Below, piece by piece: positions 7,909-12,614 of a DNA stretch of 12,614 nt. The DNA is taken from NCBI GenBank assembly GCA_015259305.1, contig JABZGO010000027.1:1-12614 (forward strand), given 5' to 3'. Position 1 is the first letter of the stretch. Every line of letters starts with the position of its first letter. Made by a program: the position numbers and the translations under genes. The notes beneath the pieces are model-generated. The model did no database searches, was not told where the DNA came from, and saw only the letters and a program-made list of their open reading frames with translations. The DNA is from Alloprevotella tannerae (GTDB lineage Bacteria; Bacteroidota; Bacteroidia; Bacteroidales; Bacteroidaceae).

Positions 7909-7924
7909 TACCTAAAAGTAGGTA
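7909..7924. promoter_or_regulatory. NarL-style inverted repeat, candidate operator
   Basis: TACCTAAAAGTAGGTA is a perfect 6-bp inverted repeat with a 4-bp spacer. It can be read as two heptamers in 7-2-7 arrangement (TACCTAA, AA, GTAGGTA), the layout bound by NarL/FixJ-type helix-turn-helix dimers, whose NarL heptamer is TACYYMT. It abuts the -33 element of the porin promoter and is 90 bp from the start of a regulator with exactly this kind of DNA-binding domain. Binding is inferred. Confidence 0.5.
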
Positions 7925-7961
7925 AATTCTAACTTTATATTCAAATACGAATGCAAACCAA

Positions 7962-7992
7962 TTGCTTGTATCATTTTTTTTGGCGAATTTTG
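7962..7992 (+). promoter_or_regulatory. Likely promoter of the hemerythrin-LuxR regulator
   Basis: A -33 TTG (7962-7964) is followed after 20 nt by GAATTTTG (7985-7992). This matches TAnnTTTG except at the first base. The ATG at 8015 lies 22 nt downstream, leaving a short leader that contains TTAGGGA as a possible weak ribosome-binding site. Confidence 0.5.
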
Positions 7993-8014
7993 CTGTTCAA
8001 ACTTAGGGACGTAC

Positions 8015-8962
8015 ATGAAGAGCCAGAAGATCTACGAACCGGACGACAAAATGTTTTCTCTGATTAGAGACAACTATAACATCCTGCAAAGTCTTGGGAG
8101 CTTTGGAATCAAAATCGGTTTCGGCGACCGCACGGTCTACGAAGTCTGCCAAAGACAAGGAGTAGATACGTACACCTTCCTTGCAGTGGTCAATTTGGTG
8201 ATCAATGATCACCTTGGCGTCAAAATTGATGAGCATATTTCGATGCCCACCTTGCTACATTATCTCAAAGCGAGCCACCAATATTATCTAGGCTTCCAAT
8301 TGCCCGCCATTCGGCGCGAACTGGAAGCGGCATTGGAGGCGGAAGATAATTTGGCCAAGTTGATTCTCAAACTCTACGACAATTACTCGGACGAGATTCA
8401 TCGGCATATGAAGTATGAGGAGAAGGAATTGTTTCCGTATGTAACGGCTTTGCTCGAAGGCGACTTATCAAAGAACTTCGACATCGACACTTTCTCGCAA
8501 CATCATAGTCAAGTAGACCGCAAACTTCGCGAATTAAAGGACATTATCATCAAATATCTACCCACCGATGATATGCACAACAATCGCTTGATGGCTACGC
8601 TCTACGACATCTACAACAACGAGGAATGGTTGCTCCAACACTCCAAGGTCGAGGATATGATCTTTATCCCGGCCATCAGGTTTTTAGAGAAGTCAAAGCG
8701 TAAAAACGTTCTCACAGAGAAGATTTCTGCGCTCGTAAGCAATAAGGAGGAGGAACTCAGTGCGCGCGAACGCGACGTCATCATCAGCATCGTGCAGGGG
8801 ATGTCCAATAAGGAAATTGCCGAACACTTGTGCATCTCGACCAATACCGTCATTACGCACCGGCGCAACATCGCCCGAAAATTGCAGATCCATACGCCGG
8901 CCGGCTTGACCATTTATGCCATCGTCAACGGCTTGGTCGACATCTCCTCGATTCAGGCTTAA
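8015..8962 (+). CDS. One-component regulator: RIC/YtfE-like hemerythrin di-iron domain fused to a LuxR/NarL helix-turn-helix
   Basis: This is a 315-residue cytosolic transcription factor. Residues about 14-60 resemble the short ScdA_N (DUF542) domain of YtfE/ScdA, but the usual Cys-Cys of that domain is replaced (GIKIGFGD, 31-38). Residues about 80-225 form a four-helix hemerythrin domain. Comparison with remembered E. coli YtfE places all six di-iron ligands: H88, H131, E135, H164, H209 and E213. Residues about 246-311 are a LuxR-type helix-turn-helix with LSARERDVI, GMSNKEIAEHLCIS and TVITHRRNIARKL. In YtfE/RIC the di-iron site responds to NO and oxygen and mobilises iron; in this fusion it most likely senses such a signal and controls DNA binding. 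The gene diverges from the porin operon, with a NarL-like dyad between them, and converges on a Crp/Fnr gene. No phospho-acceptor receiver domain is present. Confidence 0.9.
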   Translation: MKSQKIYEPDDKMFSLIRDNYNILQSLGSFGIKIGFGDRTVYEVCQRQGVDTYTFLAVVNLVINDHLGVKIDEHISMPTLLHYLKASHQYYLGFQLPAIRRELEAALEAEDNLAKLILKLYDNYSDEIHRHMKYEEKELFPYVTALLEGDLSKNFDIDTFSQHHSQVDRKLRELKDIIIKYLPTDDMHNNRLMATLYDIYNNEEWLLQHSKVEDMIFIPAIRFLEKSKRKNVLTEKISALVSNKEEELSARERDVIISIVQGMSNKEIAEHLCISTNTVITHRRNIARKLQIHTPAGLTIYAIVNGLVDISSIQA

Positions 8963-9585
8963 GATCCTTCACACAATATATATACATTGCCCTGACGCGC
9001 CACGCGCCCTTCAGCGACCAGTTCGCTCAAGACGCGTGAGAGCGACGGCCGCTGCACACCCATCCGCAGGGCAGCGGCTTGCACATTATCAAGCCGCCCG
9101 CTCGTTTGCAAATATTTAAGCACGCGCGAGCGTAAACTTTGCAGGGCAAATTCATCCACCTTTTTGGCTAAAAACAAACTGCGATCGGAAATGATGCGCA
9201 GAAAGTTGCGCAGTACCTCCGGCGAGCGCTGCATAAAGGTCAAAAAGGCATCGCGATTGACCACCAAAATCTCGCAATGGGTTTTCGCCATCACCGTTAC
9301 GGGAAACGTATTCACCGAAGCATATATAAAAGCAGGCGCCAAAATATCCGTAGCGCGCAGTTCGTCCATCTTCAGTTCTTTTCCTTCAGGGTTCACCATA
9401 AAGGCTTCAGCCACGCCCGACGCAATCATACTAACCGAGCGGCACGCCTCACCGCGGCGAGCTATGATATCGCCGGGCGCATAATGGCGCATCTTATTGG
9501 GCGCAACGGACAAAAAATCGCGGAGCACTTCAGCGGAAGTGCCAAGGAAAAGGGGACTTTCCAAAATATCTGAAACGTCTGTCAT
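8959..9585 (-). CDS. Crp/Fnr-family transcriptional regulator
   Basis: This 208-residue protein has a cyclic-nucleotide-binding-type beta-roll (about 10-125), a long dimerisation helix (about 122-148) and a C-terminal winged helix-turn-helix (about 148-205, with NVQAAALRMGVQRPSLSRVL as the recognition region). The phosphate-binding cassette of cAMP-binding Crp (GE...RxA/S) is not recognisable at 80-96, and there is no N-terminal cysteine set for an Fnr 4Fe-4S cluster (only C48, C104 and C205). The effector is therefore probably neither. Bacteroidetes members such as HcpR sense nitrosative stress, a possible parallel given the neighbouring RIC-like regulator, but I cannot assign it as HcpR. 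Its TAA shares the palindrome TTAA with the stop of the convergent gene. It has its own promoter and a structured leader. Confidence 0.85.
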   Translation of the reverse strand: MTDVSDILESPLFLGTSAEVLRDFLSVAPNKMRHYAPGDIIARRGEACRSVSMIASGVAEAFMVNPEGKELKMDELRATDILAPAFIYASVNTFPVTVMAKTHCEILVVNRDAFLTFMQRSPEVLRNFLRIISDRSLFLAKKVDEFALQSLRSRVLKYLQTSGRLDNVQAAALRMGVQRPSLSRVLSELVAEGRVARQGNVYILCEGS

Positions 9586-9620
9586 ACCTATTGTTGTCTT
9601 ATTTCTCTACTTTCATCTCT

Positions 9621-9651
9621 CTTCGTAGCCGCCGTTTAGACGGCCGCGAAG
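9621..9651 (-). promoter_or_regulatory. Hairpin in the 5' leader of the Crp/Fnr gene
   Basis: Nested arms CTTCG (9621-9625) with CGAAG (9647-9651) and GCCGT (9631-9635) with ACGGC (9640-9644) enclose a TTAG loop, with a small internal asymmetry. It lies between the predicted promoter and the start codon at 9585, so it should be transcribed as a leader stem-loop or serve as a DNA dyad for a regulator. Confidence 0.45.
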
Positions 9652-9660
9652 GACCATCGA

Positions 9661-9692
9661 CAAAGTTACGGATTACGGCCGATTCGTCACAA
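9661..9692 (-). promoter_or_regulatory. Promoter of the Crp/Fnr gene
   Basis: On the minus strand, TAACTTTG (9668-9661) matches the Bacteroidetes -7 consensus TAnnTTTG. A TTG at 9692-9690 lies 21 nt upstream as the -33 element. The start codon is about 75 nt downstream, leaving room for the structured leader. Confidence 0.6.
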
Positions 9693-9765
9693 TCTTCGAT
9701 GAAAATAATCGCGCCTTCCGCCTTTGTTGAGCATCCCCCTTTTTAGGTAATTTTTACTTGTGCCG

Positions 9766-9819
9766 CAAAGAAAAATATTGACCGCTTGCGTCCATTGAGG
9801 TAAAAATCGGCGCAAGCGG
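9766..9819 (-). terminator. Probable terminator downstream of the small lipoprotein gene
   Basis: The 9-bp perfect arms CCGCTTGCG (9782-9790) and CGCAAGCGG (9811-9819) have a 20-nt loop. On the minus strand the stem is followed by TCAATATTTTTCTTT, a T-rich tail. It begins about 30 nt after the lipoprotein stop codon. The large loop and slightly displaced T-run lower confidence. A second small dyad (GCATT 9824-9828, AATGC 9833-9837) lies just before it. Confidence 0.5.
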
Positions 9820-9848
9820 GCTCGCATTAATAAATGCTTAATTGCTGT

Positions 9849-10319
9849 TTATTTTATCATAACATCCGTCCCCATAACGAACGCTTCCGGGGCGGTAACG
9901 CGGCATTCCATCGTATACCCCTTCGAAGGGCCTAAGGCGGAGACTTTATAGCCAATCTTCCCCTTCTTCATCTTGATCCTTTCTACCATACACCAGTTGT
10001 AAATGACCAACTTGCGGATATTCCCATCCTTCTCAAATTCCACCTCCCCTAAGTCTTTTGAGTAGACACCTGCCGTCTGCGTCACTTGGGTTAGGAGCTT
10101 TTCGCCTTTGTAAATAGCCACGTCTTTCATATCAAACGTTTTATATCCGCGGGCGTAAAACGTATCCGGCTGCATCCCTTCTTGGATCATGATCGTATCG
10201 CCATATTTATTGGTCAAAATATATTTATCGCCAACTAATTCAAAGCGATTACATGCGCCCAAACACGCGATAATAAGTAAGGAGAGTAGACTTGCGGATG
10301 CGAACAATAATTTTCTCAT
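9849..10319 (-). CDS. Small lipoprotein of unknown function
   Basis: This 156-residue protein is not assigned to a family. The N-terminus is a lipoprotein signal: MRK, a hydrophobic core, and the lipobox LGAC with C23 predicted as the lipidated residue. The mature part is rich in lysine and short beta-type strands (YILTNKYGDTIMI, AIYKGEKLL, IRKLVIYNWCMVERIKM) and has no transmembrane segment, which suggests a small beta-sandwich or lipocalin-like fold facing the periplasm or cell surface; that is inference only. Two cysteines in the mature domain (C109 and C138) could form a disulfide. It is a single-gene unit with its own -7 element upstream and a probable terminator downstream. The start is the only methionine placing the signal peptide correctly. 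Confidence 0.75.
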   Translation of the reverse strand: MRKLLFASASLLSLLIIACLGACNRFELVGDKYILTNKYGDTIMIQEGMQPDTFYARGYKTFDMKDVAIYKGEKLLTQVTQTAGVYSKDLGEVEFEKDGNIRKLVIYNWCMVERIKMKKGKIGYKVSALGPSKGYTMECRVTAPEAFVMGTDVMIK

Positions 10320-10357
10320 AGGTTTTAGTTTTGAAATGGTTCAAGTTTTATCAATTG

Positions 10358-10365
10358 CAAAGTTA
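10358..10365 (-). promoter_or_regulatory. -7 element of the small lipoprotein gene
   Basis: TAACTTTG on the minus strand matches TAnnTTTG and is identical to the -7 box of the Crp/Fnr gene. It lies 38 nt before the lipoprotein start codon. No TTTG stands at the usual 19-21 nt upstream, so the -33 element is weak or absent. Confidence 0.45.
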
Positions 10366-10492
10366 GAAAAAAGAAGAAATAGAAAAACTTTTTCACAAAA
10401 TAATTTTGCAACGCCCCTATTTTTCGGGCTACCGCTTTCTTTTTTCCACCCTCAGCGCCCTATTTCGAACATCAGCAAGATAGATCTTTTAG

Positions 10493-10576
10493 TTTTTCAT
10501 CGTGATAAAAAAGGTGTACGCTCACGATGAAAAGACCTTCATCTCACGATAGAAAAGGTCTACGCTCACGAGCGTA
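10493..10576. repeat. Cluster of direct and inverted repeats in the gap before the ABC operon
   Basis: A 19-bp direct repeat (AAAAGGTGTACGCTCACGA at 10509-10527 and the same with one change at 10553-10571) has a 44-bp period. It is interleaved with three hairpins: TTTTCATCGTGA (10494-10505) with TCACGATGAAAA (10522-10533), AGACCTT (10533-10539) with AAGGTCT (10555-10561), and TACGCT (10561-10566) with AGCGTA (10571-10576, loop CACG). The word TCACGAT occurs a third time at 10544-10550. None has a good terminal T-run. The remainder of the gap (10577-10692) shows no gene. Confidence 0.7.
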
Positions 10577-10692
10577 AACTTGTCAAGCCAAGTATTGCAA
10601 TCTAAAAAGCTGTGGGGAGGCGTAATTACTCCAATTTTTCGCACTAAAATTTCCCATCATCGGGCAGCGCAAAAGCCACGCGGGCGTTTTGC

Positions 10693-11475
10693 TTACAACG
10701 AGGACTGCGGAGAAACAAAGCGCTCGAGATAGTCGAATAAGATAAAGAGAAGAAAACCCGTGAGAGCCAGCATCACAATTGCACCATACATCGCCGTATA
10801 GTCCATTCGCATCCACAGATCTACGATTAAGTAACCCACGCCTGCGTCAGTGCCGTAAGTTTCCGTGACAAACAAGACGGAAATGGCAGTGCCCAGCGCT
10901 ACGCGCACAGAGGAAAAGAGCGTGGGGGCAATGGCTGGTAGGAGTACGTGGCGCAAAAGTTGGCGCCGATTACCGCGAAGGGAAACGATAACGGCCACGT
11001 AGCGCTGCGGAACGGCAGCAAGGGCGTCGCGGATATTGACCATCAATTGGAAAACAAGGACCAAAACGAGCATCGTCACCTTGGAGGCGTTGCCCAGTCC
11101 GCACAGGACCATGATAATAGGCAACAAAATAAGTTTGGGTATGGGGTAGACAAAATATAAAAGGCCATCGAGCACGTAGCGGAGCGACTTGAAAAAATAC
11201 ATGCCCACTGCGCCGGCCAGCGCTAACAATACGGAGAGGACCAAACCCATAGCTAAGCGCAGCAAACTCTCGGCTAAATGATGAAAAAGGGACGCCTCGC
11301 CGATGAGCGTGGGCAGCTGTTGATAAACGGCCCAAGGGGTGGGAAGCAGATCGCTCCGCAGGGCTTCGGCGCCGCAGATCCATAGGAGGTGCAGCGTAAG
11401 AAAGCCGACGAGAAAGCGCCGCAATTGATGGCCGGTGCGACGCGTGCGGCCGCGCAACAGACGGGGGCTAAACAT
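10693..11475 (-). CDS. ABC importer permease, SsuC/TauC (BPD_transp_1) type
   Basis: This 260-residue inner-membrane protein should have about six transmembrane segments (roughly 22-38, 70-92, 104-124, 133-150, 185-205 and 229-248). The cytoplasmic EAA loop that docks the ATPase is recognisable at about 161-184 (SLRGNRRQLLRHVLLPAIAP, with G168 in the conserved position). YGTDAGVGYLI (207-217) is typical of the nitrate/sulfonate/taurine permease family. A very basic N-terminus (MFSPRLLRGRTRRTGHQLRR) sets the inside orientation. The gene overlaps the ATPase gene by 8 bases, indicating translational coupling, and is the last gene of the operon. Substrate cannot be read from the permease. Confidence 0.9.
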   Translation of the reverse strand: MFSPRLLRGRTRRTGHQLRRFLVGFLTLHLLWICGAEALRSDLLPTPWAVYQQLPTLIGEASLFHHLAESLLRLAMGLVLSVLLALAGAVGMYFFKSLRYVLDGLLYFVYPIPKLILLPIIMVLCGLGNASKVTMLVLVLVFQLMVNIRDALAAVPQRYVAVIVSLRGNRRQLLRHVLLPAIAPTLFSSVRVALGTAISVLFVTETYGTDAGVGYLIVDLWMRMDYTAMYGAIVMLALTGFLLFILFDYLERFVSPQSSL

Positions 11476-12145
11476 CTTCTAAGGTGTATTGAAAATCGGG
11501 CAACAACGTGAGCCGCTTATGGGCCGCCAATCGCCGCGGCAGCGCGTGGTGCGTCACCATCACGGTCGTCACGGGATATTGTTCGCGCAAAGCGAGCAGG
11601 AGTTCGAAGGCTTCGGCCGCTTTATCAGCATCGAGCGCAGAAAATGGCTCATCGAGCAAAAGGAGTTGGGCTTCCTGACAAAAAGCACGGGCCAAGGCGG
11701 CGCGCTGGCGCTGTCCGCCGCTTAGCGTTTGCGGGTAGCGAGTGCAAAGATCAGTCAGTTGGAGCGTCTCTATAATATGTCGTTGCGCCGCTTCCGAGCG
11801 CATGCGTCCGCCAAGCAGCCCGGGCAGCGCAATGTTAGCGCCAACGGTCTTCCAAGGCAGGAGTCCGTATCCCTGCTGCACGTAAGCGGTAGCGAGATGC
11901 TTATCATTGGCAGCGTATCCACCGATGGTGATGCTTCCCGCTGCGGCGGGCAGCAGGCCGGCCAAGGCATTGAGCAGCGTAGACTTTCCGATGCCGGACG
12001 CACCATTGATCTGTAGAAACTCGCCTTGTGCCAGCGTGAAAGAAAGATGGGCTATGATCGGCGCATCTTCAGCCGGCCGACCGCCGGACGGCGGCCGATT
12101 GATTCGCAAATCGGAGACGGTGAGAAAGGAAGCGGGCGAAGACAT
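11468..12145 (-). CDS. ABC importer ATPase, SsuB/TauB type
   Basis: This 225-residue nucleotide-binding protein powers the importer. All core motifs are present: Walker A GASGIGKST (48-56, K54), Q-loop in AYVQQGYGLLPW (87-98), signature LSGGQ (141-145), Walker B LLLLDE (161-166, D165 and E166), D-loop SALD (169-172) and H-loop H199 in VMVTHH. The LLPW segment after the Q-loop is characteristic of the NitT/TauT ATPase branch. It starts 3 nt after the stop of the substrate-binding gene and overlaps the permease start by 8 nt. It is shorter than the roughly 250-residue TauB/SsuB proteins, mainly at the C-terminus. Confidence 0.92.
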   Translation of the reverse strand: MSSPASFLTVSDLRINRPPSGGRPAEDAPIIAHLSFTLAQGEFLQINGASGIGKSTLLNALAGLLPAAAGSITIGGYAANDKHLATAYVQQGYGLLPWKTVGANIALPGLLGGRMRSEAAQRHIIETLQLTDLCTRYPQTLSGGQRQRAALARAFCQEAQLLLLDEPFSALDADKAAEAFELLLALREQYPVTTVMVTHHALPRRLAAHKRLTLLPDFQYTLEDV

Positions 12146-12148
12146 GGT

Positions 12149-12614
12149 TTAGGGCAAGGCCGGCATCGGCACGATGAGCTGTTGGGGCGTCAAATCCTTC
12201 TTCAAAGCCTTCTTTTGCTTGAGCCAAGCGATGGCAGCTTGCAGTTCCTCAGTCTTAGGCGGCGTTGCCGGCGTATAATCGGGGACGGGGATGTGCGCAG
12301 CCAACTTCTCGGGCGCACCGGCATAGTCTTTGATCCAACGCGCCAAGGTCTTTGTATCTGCATCGCGCAACTTTTGCACGGCCAGATTATAGCCTTGTAA
12401 AAGCAGCGCCAAGGCTTTATTGTAGCCCTCTTGCGCCAGTTCGCGCTTCACCAAGAGTCCTGTCGCCTCCCATTGATGGGCGGAAGAAACATCGCGTCGG
12501 CCGCAGCGCCCGGAGGCTTCGGCCATCGTCGCGAAAGGCTCCGGAAGAACGGCGGCGCCAAGTTTGCCTTGCAGCAAAAGTTCTAAGCGCAGCGGAATCT
12601 TTTGCACCTCGACG
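12149..12614 (-). CDS. ABC importer substrate-binding protein, NMT1/SsuA-like (N-terminus outside window)
   Basis: The frame is open to the window edge (codons GTC and GAG precede the apparent GTG at 12607), so this is the C-terminal part of a larger periplasmic binding protein, about 155 residues seen. The segment PLRLELLLQGKLGAAVLPEPFA is the hallmark of the NMT1/NitT/TauT binding-protein family, where it follows the hinge and forms part of the ligand cleft. The C-terminal helical region (GYNKALALLLQGYN, ALARWIKDY-type) and a short PVPDYTPATPP segment fit the second lobe. Ligands in this family include sulfonates, nitrate, thiamine precursors and riboflavin, so substrate is left open. It is the first of the three genes seen; the promoter lies outside the window. 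Confidence 0.85.
   Translation of the reverse strand, partial: VEVQKIPLRLELLLQGKLGAAVLPEPFATMAEASGRCGRRDVSSAHQWEATGLLVKRELAQEGYNKALALLLQGYNLAVQKLRDADTKTLARWIKDYAGAPEKLAAHIPVPDYTPATPPKTEELQAAIAWLKQKKALKKDLTPQQLIVPMPALP

Noticed and set aside
10621..10692. Terminator after the ABC permease
   Set aside because: Only imperfect pairing (AGCAAAACGCC with GGCTTTTGCGCT, minus strand) without a clear T-tail; support is too weak to list.
12605..12607. GTG as the start codon of the substrate-binding protein
   Set aside because: The frame continues upstream to the window edge, and the family requires a signal peptide and N-terminal lobe not present after this codon.

Overview
The window looks like a chromosomal segment of a Bacteroidota (Bacteroidetes) bacterium of intermediate GC. 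Three intergenic regions carry the Bacteroidetes sigma-factor promoter pattern (TTG, about 20 nt, then TAnnTTTG). Shine-Dalgarno sequences are weak. The gene content (fused ResB-ResC cytochrome c synthase, imelysin and di-haem lipoproteins, PorP/OprO-like barrel) also fits. A Porphyromonas-like member is plausible but cannot be proven from the sequence.

Layout. 1-276 is the 3' end of methionyl-tRNA synthetase (metG, + strand). 277-824 is a non-coding gap with a metG terminator (421-465), a five-copy 21-bp tandem repeat (510-614) and a terminator facing the next gene (681-720). Four minus-strand genes follow, read from high to low coordinates: a porin (7840-6545), an imelysin lipoprotein (6470-5271), a di-haem c-type cytochrome lipoprotein (5076-3379) and, after a 349-nt gap, the cytochrome c synthase CcsBA (3029-825). 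Upstream and divergent is a one-component regulator (8015-8962). It fuses a complete YtfE/RIC-type hemerythrin di-iron domain to a NarL/LuxR DNA-binding domain. It converges tail-to-tail with a Crp/Fnr-family regulator (9585-8959), the two stop codons sharing a TTAA. A small lipoprotein of unknown function lies at 10319-9849, then a repeat-rich gap, then an ABC importer operon (12614-10693: substrate-binding protein truncated by the window edge, ATPase, permease).

How the genes may work together. The porin, imelysin and di-haem genes form an envelope module of a kind associated with iron handling: an outer-membrane barrel with an acidic patch, an imelysin with the GxHxxE motif, and a two-haem redox lipoprotein. 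CcsBA would attach the haems. A near-perfect NarL-style 7-2-7 dyad (7909-7924) touches the porin promoter, in the 174-bp gap between the porin start and the regulator start. The working hypothesis is that a di-iron sensor of NO, oxygen or iron status switches the module. That hypothesis is the main point of interest in this window. The ABC importer is a separate NMT1/TauABC-type system of unknown substrate.
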